Positions 26,840-36,091 of a stretch of 40,549 bases of DNA are shown piece after piece (position 1 is the first letter of the stretch; each line of letters starts with the position of its first letter). The notes below the pieces were generated by a model. The model searched no databases. It was not told where the DNA came from and was given only the letters and a program-made list of their open reading frames with translations. A program made the position numbers and the translations under genes. Source of the DNA: an uncultured Burkholderiales bacterium (lineage in GTDB: Bacteria > Pseudomonadota > Gammaproteobacteria > Burkholderiales > Burkholderiaceae_C); assembly GCA_903871545.1 (NCBI GenBank), contig CAIQHG010000074.1, forward strand, positions 1 to 40,549. Reading direction: 5' to 3'.

Positions 26840-28102
26840 TTGCGTCAACTCACATTGAACGATCTCTACCCCGATCCTCAAAGTGATGTTCAAGCAACTA
26901 TTGAGTTTGCAAAGGGCGTGAACGCGCCTTGCGTTTTGGTTGGCGTAGATTTAGGAGAGAGCTATTTTGATTCAGCTTTGGAGGAGCTTGGCCAACTTGC
27001 TTTAACTGGCGGCCTCACCCCGGTTGCTCGGGTCACTTGCAAAAGACGTGCACCCGATCCAGCCTTGTTCGTTGGGACAGGCAAAGCACAAGAGATAAAG
27101 GAATTGGCAGAGTCTTTGGGTGCCGTTGAGGTTTTGTTTGACCAAGCCCTTAGTCCTGCACAGCAACGCAATTTAGAGCGCGTCATTGGACTGCCAGTGA
27201 ATGACCGAACGCTTTTGATTTTGGAGATATTTGGTCAAAGAGCCCGCTCTCATGAGGGTAAATTGCAGGTTGAGCTTGCCAAATTACAGTATCTGAGCAC
27301 CCATTTGGTTAGGCGTTGGTCCCATCTTGAGCGGCAAAGGGGGGGCATAGGCAATAGGGGCGGGCCTGGCGAAACTCAAATTGAGTTGGACCGTCGGATG
27401 ATAGCTGACTCTATTAAAAGAACTAAAGAGCGTTTAGAGAGAGTTAAAAAACAAAGAAAAGTGCAAAGACGTCAAAGGGAGAAGCACCAAGTCTTCAAAG
27501 TGTCTTTGGTTGGATACACGAACGCGGGTAAATCAACTTTATTCAACTCTCTAGTAAAAGCAAAGGCTTACGCTGCAGATCAGCTCTTCGCCACTTTAGA
27601 TACTACCACTAGACACATGTTCTTAGGCTCGCACCCAAATACTGGGGAGTCATTAAATGCATCAATTTCAGATACAGTGGGTTTTATCAGAGACTTACCC
27701 CACACCTTGGTAGACGCATTTGAGGCTACTTTACAAGAGGCGGCCCAAGCAGACCTGTTGCTCCATGTTGTAGATGCCTCTCATCCCCAGTATTTAGATC
27801 AGATAGAGGAGGTACGAAAAGTGTTAAAAGAAATTAACGCCTCTGAGGTTCCTCAAGTGTTGATTTTTAATAAAATAGATGCCTTGAGCGAGGAACAAAA
27901 ACCCCTTGTCTCGCAAGATCTTTTTGATTACGACGGAAAGCCCGTCATCAGAATTTTTTTGAGTGCACAAACGGGTGAAGGCTTAGCGCTCCTTAGGACG
28001 CTACTTTCACAAGCTATTTTGAGAGATGAGATTGGTGAAAAGCCTGAGCTTGCCCATTTGACCGAACTTTTGTGTGCCGATTCCTCGCTCCCAAATCGCT
28101 GA
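26840..28102 (+). CDS. hflX: GTPase HflX
   Basis: 420 residues from TTG 26840. HflX is a ribosome-splitting GTPase with a role in heat-stress rescue. The N-terminal domain shows ALFVGTGKAQEIKEL and GLPVNDRTLLILEIFGQRARSHEGK. A helical linker follows (GGIGNRGGPGETQIELDRR). The G domain starts with GYTNAGKS at 225-232, then DTVGFIRDLPH, and NKID. The start is uncertain: no Shine-Dalgarno lies before the TTG, and an in-frame GTG at 26918 would begin closer to the first conserved residues. A 19-codon frame begins right after the hfq stop and overlaps the TTG. Confidence 0.94.
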   Translation: MRQLTLNDLYPDPQSDVQATIEFAKGVNAPCVLVGVDLGESYFDSALEELGQLALTGGLTPVARVTCKRRAPDPALFVGTGKAQEIKELAESLGAVEVLFDQALSPAQQRNLERVIGLPVNDRTLLILEIFGQRARSHEGKLQVELAKLQYLSTHLVRRWSHLERQRGGIGNRGGPGETQIELDRRMIADSIKRTKERLERVKKQRKVQRRQREKHQVFKVSLVGYTNAGKSTLFNSLVKAKAYAADQLFATLDTTTRHMFLGSHPNTGESLNASISDTVGFIRDLPHTLVDAFEATLQEAAQADLLLHVVDASHPQYLDQIEEVRKVLKEINASEVPQVLIFNKIDALSEEQKPLVSQDLFDYDGKPVIRIFLSAQTGEGLALLRTLLSQAILRDEIGEKPELAHLTELLCADSSLPNR

Positions 28103-28166
28103 GAGGCATAATTTGTGCACAATGGGGGTACAAAGAAACCGCGATCCCTGGTCTTTTGGCCTTTTG

Positions 28167-28195
28167 GCCTTTGTCATCAAAGGCTTAGTTTTTTT
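28167..28195 (+). terminator. Intrinsic terminator after hflX
   Basis: GCCTTTG (28167-28173) and CAAAGGC (28178-28184) form a perfect 7-bp stem with a TCAT loop. TTAG and then seven T residues follow. It is 65 bases past the hflX stop and separates hfq-hflX from hflK-hflC. Confidence 0.75.
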
Positions 28196-28225
28196 CATCT
28201 CTTGATGATGTGATACCAGTCAAAC

Positions 28226-28255
28226 TTGCATCCTTTTCTTTTTCGTCATTTTAAT
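28226..28255 (+). promoter_or_regulatory. Weak promoter candidate for hflK-hflC
   Basis: TTGCAT at 28226-28231, 18-base spacer, TTTAAT at 28250-28255. The -10 matches five of six positions and the -35 only three. It lies just past the hflX terminator, where a new promoter is expected. Confidence 0.28.
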
Positions 28256-28390
28256 ACTCGCTATTTTTGCTTTTGAATGAACTATAAGATGAACTTAAAC
28301 TTCACAACTTCCCCTATTCGCGCTCAGACAGGTAAACTTATCAGTGCTTTCTTGCACTTTTCTTATTCGTTTGCAAAAAGAGCTATTGGG

Positions 28391-29764
28391 ATGTTCAATC
28401 TCAATGACGGCAGATGGGGAAGAGGGCAGGAGTCCTCCGCTCACAGCACGGATCACAACTCTGAGCCAAATCCGGGTCAACCCTCCTCTCAAAAACCCAG
28501 CGAGAATGAAGGCACACAGCCGCACCAACCCGATCCTCCTCGTGCAAAACCTTCGTCCTCAGGACCGCCTGATTTAGACGAGTTGTGGAAAGACTTTAAC
28601 AAAAAAATTGGTAAGCTTTTTGCAAGTTTCGGCAGCTCTGGTGGCGATGGGGGCTCTAAAGATCCAAAAGGTTTTTTACCGAATCTAAAGAACTTTAAAG
28701 TAGGCGTTGGCGTCATTGCAGGCGTTATTTTCGTAATTTGGTTGGGCACGGGCTTTTTCATTGTCCAAGAGGGGCAACAAGCCGTAATTACCCAATTCGG
28801 CGGGTACCACTCCACTGTGGGTGCAGGTATAAATTGGAGATTCCCCTATCCTATACAACGCCATGAGATTGTCTATGTCACACAAATTCGCTCAATCGAC
28901 ATTGGTAGAGACGCCGTGATGAAGGCAACGGGTCTGCGTGAATCAGCCATGTTGACAGAAGATGAAAACATTGTAGAAATCAAGTTCGCCGTTCAGTACC
29001 GGTTGACCGATGCCAGAGCTTATTTGTTTGAGAGCAAAAATCCCACGGACGCAGTCACCCAAGCGGCTGAAACAGCCGTTCGGGAGGTGGTTGGTAAGAT
29101 GCGTATGGACTCTGCTTTATCTGAGGAGCGAGATCAAATAGCGCCCCGAGTTAGGGCAATCATGCAGTCCATCTTAGATAGCTACAAAGTTGGTATCGAA
29201 GTGGTCGCAATCAATTTACAACAAGGTGGAGTGCGCCCCCCTGAGCAGGTGCAATCGGCTTTTGATGATGTACTCAAAGCCGGTCAAGAACGTGAACGTG
29301 CCAAAAACGAGGCACAGGCCTATGCGAATGATGTTGTGCCAAGAGCGGTTGGTTCTGCCTCTAGGCTTAAACAAGAAGCAGATGCCTATAAAGCACGAAT
29401 TGTTGCTCAAGCCGAGGGTGACGCGCAGCGCTTTAAATCTTTACTAACCGAATACCAAAAGGCACCTCAGGTAACAAGAGACCGTCTATACATAGATACT
29501 ATGCAGCAAATCTACACCAACGTAACCAAGGTGATGATTGACTCCCATCAAGGCTCCAACCTTTTATACCTACCCCTAGACAAAATACTCCAACTGACTG
29601 GGCAATCTAGCGGTTCCTCTGCGCCTAACGTGGGTAACAACACGGGCAACACCAATTCACAGTCCCAAAATGGTGCCTCCGAGAACGAGAGTCCTAACGC
29701 ACCGCAAAGCTCGAGTGACCTGCGTGGTCGCGATTCCCGTGGTCGTGAGCGTGACGTTAGATAA
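28391..29764 (+). CDS. hflK: FtsH protease regulator HflK
   Basis: 457 residues from ATG 28391. The preferred start gives the family N terminus MFNLNDGRWGRGQ; an in-frame ATG at 28277 would add 38 residues not seen in relatives, but its reading frame is open. HflK forms with HflC a large SPFH-domain cage in the inner membrane around FtsH. A Gly/Pro/Ser-rich cytoplasmic N region with PPDLDELWKDFNKK leads to one transmembrane helix at about 103-125, then the SPFH domain (GQQAVITQFGGY onward) and a long helical stalk. The tail after about residue 400 is Asn/Ser-rich and low complexity. Confidence 0.94.
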   Translation: MFNLNDGRWGRGQESSAHSTDHNSEPNPGQPSSQKPSENEGTQPHQPDPPRAKPSSSGPPDLDELWKDFNKKIGKLFASFGSSGGDGGSKDPKGFLPNLKNFKVGVGVIAGVIFVIWLGTGFFIVQEGQQAVITQFGGYHSTVGAGINWRFPYPIQRHEIVYVTQIRSIDIGRDAVMKATGLRESAMLTEDENIVEIKFAVQYRLTDARAYLFESKNPTDAVTQAAETAVREVVGKMRMDSALSEERDQIAPRVRAIMQSILDSYKVGIEVVAINLQQGGVRPPEQVQSAFDDVLKAGQERERAKNEAQAYANDVVPRAVGSASRLKQEADAYKARIVAQAEGDAQRFKSLLTEYQKAPQVTRDRLYIDTMQQIYTNVTKVMIDSHQGSNLLYLPLDKILQLTGQSSGSSAPNVGNNTGNTNSQSQNGASENESPNAPQSSSDLRGRDSRGRERDVR

Positions 29765-29788
29765 GAAACAAGATACTGAGATTTAACA

Positions 29789-30706
29789 ATGAACAAATTA
29801 GGTTTTTACATATCCTCTGCAATCTTGGCAATAGCCGTATTCAGCTCAACTGTCTTTGTCGTTGACCAACGCCAGTTTGGGGTGGTCTACTCACTGGGCC
29901 AGATCAAGCGTGTGATTAACGAGCCGGGACTTAACTTTAAATTTCCACCTCCATTTGAGAATGTTAAATTTATTGACAAACGTCTCTTAACTCTTGACAG
30001 CACAGATACAGAGCCAATGCTAACGGCCGAGAAGCAGCGAATGGTCATCGATTGGTACGTTCGCTGGAGGATCACTGAGCCCTCTCAGTACATCCGAAAC
30101 GTAGGTCTCGATGAATCTGCAGGCGCTCAACAGCTTTCAAGAGTCGTTAGAAATGCGTTTCAAGAAGAAATTAACAAAAGAACGGTCAACGAGTTGCTAT
30201 CCACCAAACGCGAAGGTCTGATGACTGACGTTAAACGCGAAGTACTTGAAAAAGTTAAGGGTCAAAAACCCTGGGGCATCGATGTGGTTGATGTGAGGAT
30301 TAACCGAGCTGACTATGTTGAAGCCATTACAGAGTCGGTTTATCGCCGCATGGAGGCGGAGAGAAAACGAGTGGCCAATGAGCTTCGTTCAACAGGTGCG
30401 GCCGAGGGGGAGAAAATACGCGCTGATGCAGACCGACAAAGAGAGATCGCGATTGCAAATGCTTACCGTGAGGCTCAAAAAATCAAGGGAGAAGGGGACG
30501 CAGAGGCTGCTAAAATTTATGCAGATTCTTTTGGAAAAGATCCCTCCTTTGCTCAGTTTTACAGGAGCCTTGAGGCTTACAAGACCACGTTCAACAAAAA
30601 ATCAGATTTCATGGTTTTAGATCCTAGTAGCGATTTCTTTAGGGCCATGAGGGGGAGCGGTTCGGGGGGCTCAGCAATGAGTGCATCACCACCCGCTAAG
30701 CGTTGA
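29789..30706 (+). CDS. hflC: FtsH protease regulator HflC
   Basis: 305 residues. An N-terminal transmembrane helix at about 5-24 is followed directly by the SPFH domain (VVDQRQFGVVYSLGQIKRV) and an Ala/Glu/Arg-rich coiled region. The segments GLNFKFPPPFENV and DSTDTEPMLTAEKQRM are typical of HflC. It partners HflK in controlling FtsH access to membrane substrates. The gene lies 24 bases after hflK and 22 bases before the DUF2065 gene, forming one operon. The C-terminal tail is Gly/Ser/Ala-rich. Confidence 0.95.
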   Translation: MNKLGFYISSAILAIAVFSSTVFVVDQRQFGVVYSLGQIKRVINEPGLNFKFPPPFENVKFIDKRLLTLDSTDTEPMLTAEKQRMVIDWYVRWRITEPSQYIRNVGLDESAGAQQLSRVVRNAFQEEINKRTVNELLSTKREGLMTDVKREVLEKVKGQKPWGIDVVDVRINRADYVEAITESVYRRMEAERKRVANELRSTGAAEGEKIRADADRQREIAIANAYREAQKIKGEGDAEAAKIYADSFGKDPSFAQFYRSLEAYKTTFNKKSDFMVLDPSSDFFRAMRGSGSGGSAMSASPPAKR

Positions 30707-30728
30707 TCGATAAATTTCACGCTTTTCA

Positions 30729-30917
30729 ATGGATACACGCACACTTTGGTTGGCTTTGGCGCTGGTTCTCATCATTGAGGGTTTTTTGCCATTTGCCTCA
30801 CCCGCACAGTGGAGAAAAATGTTTATGCAAATTCTTCAGCTAAAGGATGAGCAAATTCGCTTTTTTGGGCTGTGTTGTGTGTTGTTTGGGGTCGCTGTTT
30901 TGTGGATATTGAGCTAA
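30729..30917 (+). CDS. DUF2065 (YjeT-like) small membrane protein
   Basis: 62 residues with two predicted transmembrane helices (about 5-25 and 43-61). The segment EGFLPFASPAQWRKM between them is typical of DUF2065. It is regularly found after hflC and before hisZ or purA in proteobacteria. Function unknown; the position suggests a link with the HflKC membrane complex, but this is inference from context. Confidence 0.85.
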   Translation: MDTRTLWLALALVLIIEGFLPFASPAQWRKMFMQILQLKDEQIRFFGLCCVLFGVAVLWILS

Positions 30918-30992
30918 AAGCTCAAAAATCGACTCCGATCAGCCCTCTAAGATCTGTAGAATTGACTTTTTAACAGCTACCCAGATTTGCTT

Positions 30993-32180
30993 ATGTCCGC
31001 TTGGGTCCTTCCGGATCATATTGCCGATGTTCTGCCCTCAGAGGCACGACACATTGAAGAACTCAGACGTGTATGTTTGGACTCAGCCCGTTCCTTTGGC
31101 TATGAGTTAATCATCCCGCCTATGTTGGAACACCTTGAGTCACTCTTGTCTGGCTCGGGTACCTCTTTGGATCTGCAAACCTTTAAGCTTATTGATCAGC
31201 TATCGGGTCGAACTCTTGGGATCAGAGCGGATACCACCCCTCAAGTCGCACGTATTGATGCTCACCTCTTAAACCGCGCTGGGGTTACCCGTCTTTGTTA
31301 CTGTGGGCCCGTATTACACACGAGACCCAGCAAACCCTTTGCCACGAGGGAGCCGATGCAAATGGGGGCAGAGATTTACGGTCACGCAGGGCTTGAGGCT
31401 GATTTAGAGGTGATTGAACTTGCAATGCATTGTTTGTCTCAATCTGGACTGGGCCGTTCGTTTAGTAATTTAAATTTTCAAATCGATTTAGGCGACGCCC
31501 GAATCATTCCGGCTTTGCTGAGTGGGCTTGAAATATCAGAGGAGTTGCGTGACCAAATCAAGTCCTGTATCGCAACCAAGGACATTTCGGGTCTGAAGTT
31601 GGCTTGTTCCTCCCTTGCGACAGCAAATTCAACTGCTTTGTTTGAATTGATCGATCTTTACGGGACCGAGGCGGTATTGGTCAAAGCTCAAACGGTGCTT
31701 AAAAATTGGCCAGCGGCACTAAAAGCAATCGACGATCTGCTATGGTTAAAAGAGCGCCTAGTCCAAAAATTTAAAGATTTTGAGCATCTCAGTTTTGCTT
31801 TTGATTTATCTGATGTAAGGGGCTACAGCTATTACACGGGTCTTCGCTTTTCTGTTTACACACAGGGGCTGAGTGACGCTTTAATTAGGGGGGGGAGGTA
31901 TGATGAGGTGGGCGCAGTTTTTGGACGCCTGCGCCCCGCGGTAGGCTTTAGCATAGATCTTAAAGACTGGGTTCAGCTTCTTGCCAGGCCCCCCACGCGT
32001 GTGGCCGTTAAAGCACCCTGGTCGCAAGACGCACTTCTTCAAAGCCGTATTAATCAACTGCGCGAGCAAGGCGAGACAGTGGTGTGCTTGCTCCCTGGCC
32101 AAGAAATTGTGGGCGATGAGTTCTGCTTTGACCGCGAACTCGTTTTGATTGAAGGTGCCTGGATAGTTCAAAAACTATAG
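30993..32180 (+). CDS. hisZ: ATP phosphoribosyltransferase regulatory subunit HisZ
   Basis: 395 residues from ATG 30993; a TTG two codons earlier is less likely. HisZ is a catalytically inactive paralogue of histidyl-tRNA synthetase that activates the short form of HisG at the first step of histidine synthesis. The HisS-like core is visible in LQTFKLIDQLSGRTLGIRADTTPQVARIDAH and in YYTGLRFSVYTQGLSDALIRGGRYDEV. It lacks the C-terminal anticodon-binding domain, which separates it from hisS at 21341. Its partner hisG is not in the window. Location between the hfl genes and purA is standard for betaproteobacteria. Confidence 0.92.
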   Translation: MSAWVLPDHIADVLPSEARHIEELRRVCLDSARSFGYELIIPPMLEHLESLLSGSGTSLDLQTFKLIDQLSGRTLGIRADTTPQVARIDAHLLNRAGVTRLCYCGPVLHTRPSKPFATREPMQMGAEIYGHAGLEADLEVIELAMHCLSQSGLGRSFSNLNFQIDLGDARIIPALLSGLEISEELRDQIKSCIATKDISGLKLACSSLATANSTALFELIDLYGTEAVLVKAQTVLKNWPAALKAIDDLLWLKERLVQKFKDFEHLSFAFDLSDVRGYSYYTGLRFSVYTQGLSDALIRGGRYDEVGAVFGRLRPAVGFSIDLKDWVQLLARPPTRVAVKAPWSQDALLQSRINQLREQGETVVCLLPGQEIVGDEFCFDRELVLIEGAWIVQKL

Positions 32181-32205
32181 GCCGGCTGGCTTTGAATCAT
32201 TTATT

Positions 32206-32211
32206 TATAAT
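32206..32211 (+). promoter_or_regulatory. Consensus -10 box for purA
   Basis: TATAAT lies 19 bases before the purA ATG. No -35 match occurs at 16-18 bases upstream, so strength is uncertain. A transcript from it would have a leader of only about 12 bases, with no visible Shine-Dalgarno. Confidence 0.35.
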
Positions 32212-32224
32212 CTTTAACATTTGA

Positions 32225-33559
<1,335 letters not shown>

Positions 33560-33600
33560 ATTTTTTCGTATCAAGATTTTTCTCCTAAAAGGTATCCCTC

Positions 33601-34125
33601 ATGTTGACTGAAGACGGTAAGCACTTGTATGTTTCTTATGATGAATATCACAATTTAATAGAGAAACTTGCAATCAAAATTCATCAGTCGGAGTGGCAAT
33701 TTGATACCATCTTATGCTTAGCAAGGGGAGGGATGAGGCCAGGTGACATACTGTCCCGTATTTTGAATAAACCTTTGGCTATTATGTCCACTAGCTCCTA
33801 CAGATCCAATGCGGGCACCCAGCAGGGGCATTTAGATATAGCCCGCTTCATCACCACCCCTCAAGGCGAGATAGCTGGTAAAGTGTTGTTGGTAGATGAT
33901 TTGGCGGATTCTGGTCACACCCTAAACCAAGTGATCAAATTGCTCAAATCAAATTACGATCCAATCACAGAGCTTCGCAGTGCAGTGATTTGGACAAAGG
34001 GAGTCTCAACCTTCACACCGGACTATTCGGTGGAGTATTTGCCGTCCAATCCTTGGATTCATCAGCCTTTTGAGAGCTATGATTCGATGAACCCGCAGCA
34101 ATTGGTGGAGAAGTGGAAAATTTAG
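33601..34125 (+). CDS. Phosphoribosyltransferase (type I PRT fold, purine-type)
   Basis: 174 residues. The PRPP-binding signature VLLVDDLADSGHTL lies at about 96-108. An N-terminal ILCLARGGMRPGDILSR segment matches the PPi loop of xanthine/hypoxanthine-guanine type transferases. It would transfer the 5-phosphoribosyl group of PRPP to a base, probably a purine; the exact base is not readable from sequence. Placement directly behind purA supports a role in purine salvage. AAAAGG lies about 8 bases before the ATG. Confidence 0.88.
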   Translation: MLTEDGKHLYVSYDEYHNLIEKLAIKIHQSEWQFDTILCLARGGMRPGDILSRILNKPLAIMSTSSYRSNAGTQQGHLDIARFITTPQGEIAGKVLLVDDLADSGHTLNQVIKLLKSNYDPITELRSAVIWTKGVSTFTPDYSVEYLPSNPWIHQPFESYDSMNPQQLVEKWKI

Positions 34126-34160
34126 TAAATTTTGCAAGTTAGGTAAAGTTCCCCTCAATT

Positions 34161-35411
34161 ATGGCAAAAACAACTCACCTGATTCACCACCCTTACTTAC
34201 CCCCCTTGGGATTTGTGGCCCCTCAGTTTCCTACGTACAAGGCCTCAACCGTTATTTTTCCGAGTGTGAGCGCGATGCGCTCAAGAGACTGGAAGCAAAA
34301 AAATGGCTACACCTACGGCCTACACGGTACCCCCTCTAGTTTTACTTTGGAGGAGAGAGTTGCAAGCATTGAGGGCGCGAGCTACTGCCAACTTGTCCCC
34401 AGCGGATTAGCTGCTATTGCGTTGGTTAACCTGTCTTTACTCAAAAGTGGAGATGAGGTTTTGATCCCCACAAATGCCTACGCCCCTAATTTAGCCTTAG
34501 TTGAGGGGGAGCTTTTTCGCTACGGCATCACTCATCAGACCTATGATGCCTTGTCAGTGGATGATTTAGCCCAAAAGCTGAGTAGCCGATCGCGTTTGGT
34601 TTGGATTGAAGCACCCGGCTCGGTCACCATGGAGTTTCCAGATTTGGAGTCTATCGTTAGCCTATGCAAACAAAGGGGCGTGCTCACCGCACTGGACAAT
34701 ACGTGGGGTGCTGGTCTTGCCTTTAATGCTTTTGAACTAAACTCTAAAAAAACTCACCACACTCAAAACCCTCAAAACACTTTAAGCAATGAGGCACTTG
34801 CAGTAGACATCAGTATCCAAGCTCTAACCAAGTTTGCAAGCGGGGGGGGCGATGTTTTGATGGGCTCAATTTGCACCACAAACGAGGCCCTCAGTTCCCA
34901 AATCAAACTAACCCATATGCGCCTGGGACTGGGAGTAGGGTCCAACGACGTGGAGACTGTGCTCAGGTCCCTGCCGAGTATGAAACTTCGCTATACAGCC
35001 CAGGACCTAACCGCTAGAGCTTTAGCCACTTATTTGACGCTCAGGCCTGAGATCGAACAAGTCCTCCACCCTGCACTGGAGAAAAGTCCGGGTCACGCAA
35101 ATTGGTTAAAAACATGTGCCCAAAGTGACCTTGCTGCAAGTATTTTTAGTGTTATTTTTAAGTCTGAGTACTCTCAAAACCAAGTTGATCTGTTTTGCGA
35201 CAGTTTGAAATATTTCAAGATCGGCTACAGTTGGGGTGGACATATGAGTTTGGTCGTACCGTATGACTTATCAGTAATTAGACCTTTACAAGCGGTTGAG
35301 CCCAAGCTTAAGGCAGGGCGCTTGGTTAGGCTTTGCATAGGGCTGGAGGATTTTGAAGACTTAAAGCTAGATATAGATAAGTCCCTACAAATCGCTTTTC
35401 GTGCAAGTTGA
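34161..35411 (+). CDS. metC: PLP-dependent cystathionine beta-lyase-like enzyme
   Basis: 416 residues of the Cys/Met metabolism PLP-enzyme family (fold type I). The pyridoxal-binding lysine is Lys224 in QALTKFASGGGDVLMG. YTYGLHGTPSSFTLEERVASIEG is the N-terminal active-site segment and ALDNTWGAG holds the PLP-contacting Asp. The family includes cystathionine beta-lyase, gamma-synthase and gamma-lyase; the LTKxxSGGxDVLMG form and YGLHGTP are typical of proteobacterial MetC, which converts cystathionine to homocysteine. An insert of about 18 polar residues (SKKTHHTQNPQNTL region, about 194-211) lies shortly before the PLP lysine. It converges with the SRPBCC gene. Confidence 0.85.
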   Translation: MAKTTHLIHHPYLPPLGFVAPQFPTYKASTVIFPSVSAMRSRDWKQKNGYTYGLHGTPSSFTLEERVASIEGASYCQLVPSGLAAIALVNLSLLKSGDEVLIPTNAYAPNLALVEGELFRYGITHQTYDALSVDDLAQKLSSRSRLVWIEAPGSVTMEFPDLESIVSLCKQRGVLTALDNTWGAGLAFNAFELNSKKTHHTQNPQNTLSNEALAVDISIQALTKFASGGGDVLMGSICTTNEALSSQIKLTHMRLGLGVGSNDVETVLRSLPSMKLRYTAQDLTARALATYLTLRPEIEQVLHPALEKSPGHANWLKTCAQSDLAASIFSVIFKSEYSQNQVDLFCDSLKYFKIGYSWGGHMSLVVPYDLSVIRPLQAVEPKLKAGRLVRLCIGLEDFEDLKLDIDKSLQIAFRAS

Positions 35412-35432
35412 TCCCTTAGATCTCTTATCCGT

Positions 35433-36017
35433 TCATGGGCGAATCAAGGAGGAACAAACGGAGTAGGCTTCGTTTGAGGCCGAATTGGCTAACGCAGCCA
35501 TTTCTTGAAATCTGGATTTAACGCTATTTTTCAAAAAATGTTCAACTACCCAATTAGGAATCCAAGATCCCATTTGAAGATCTGCCTGGTAGATGAATTG
35601 TGTGCCGGATTTATCGGGCTGCAAATTCCAAGAGCCTTTGTAACTTTTAGGGTCTCCCTTTATGAGCTCAAAAGAAATTTTTTGATCCGATTCCTCAACG
35701 TACTTTTCTACGGTGTGCATTTCTACGGGGAATCCTAATATTCTCTCCTCAGCCAGGCGGTCTACTAAAACCGTATTGGCTTGCCTGGATATTATTTTGG
35801 ATTGTTTGACGCCTGTTATTTTTTTTGCATTCTCATAATCAGTTATAAACTGATAAGCACCACATGAGTTAAGAGCAGTAGAGAAACGAATAAGCATATG
35901 AATGGTATCCACGGAGTGCTCAATTTTCATGTCAAAGGGACTGGTTTTAGCTTCATCGTAAGCTAACAAATTTGTCGCACCAATTAAGCATAAAAGAAGG
36001 ATGCCAGTCTTTAACAT
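35433..36017 (-). CDS. Exported SRPBCC / START-like (polyketide cyclase-COQ10 type) protein
   Basis: About 194 residues from ATG 36017, which gives a clean signal peptide (MLKTG, hydrophobic core, LLAYDEA); a GTG at 36041 adds eight residues. The mature part resembles the SRPBCC fold: ALNSCGAYQFITDYENAKKI matches the membrane-side N region of COQ10/cyclase-type proteins, and GSWNLQPDKSGTQFIYQADLQMGSWIPNWVVEHFLKNSVKSRF the last strands and long helix. Such folds bind hydrophobic ligands. A periplasmic ligand-binding role is inferred. Last gene of a set with tesA and mnmH. Confidence 0.72.
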   Translation of the reverse strand: MLKTGILLLCLIGATNLLAYDEAKTSPFDMKIEHSVDTIHMLIRFSTALNSCGAYQFITDYENAKKITGVKQSKIISRQANTVLVDRLAEERILGFPVEMHTVEKYVEESDQKISFELIKGDPKSYKGSWNLQPDKSGTQFIYQADLQMGSWIPNWVVEHFLKNSVKSRFQEMAALANSASNEAYSVCSSLIRP

Positions 36018-36091
36018 AGAGCAAAGGGCGGGGTGGGACACGCTTTGTGGTCTGAGCTGAAAGGGTAAACGTATATGATCAAAAATAAATT

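Noticed and set aside
26799..26840. Frameshift in the 5' part of hflX
   Set aside because: HflX homology begins downstream in one frame and relatives do not need the upstream residues; a separate small frame is the simpler reading.
28153..28168. Tandem CTTTTGGC repeat
   Set aside because: Only two copies of 8 bases next to a terminator; no sign of an array or a mobile element.
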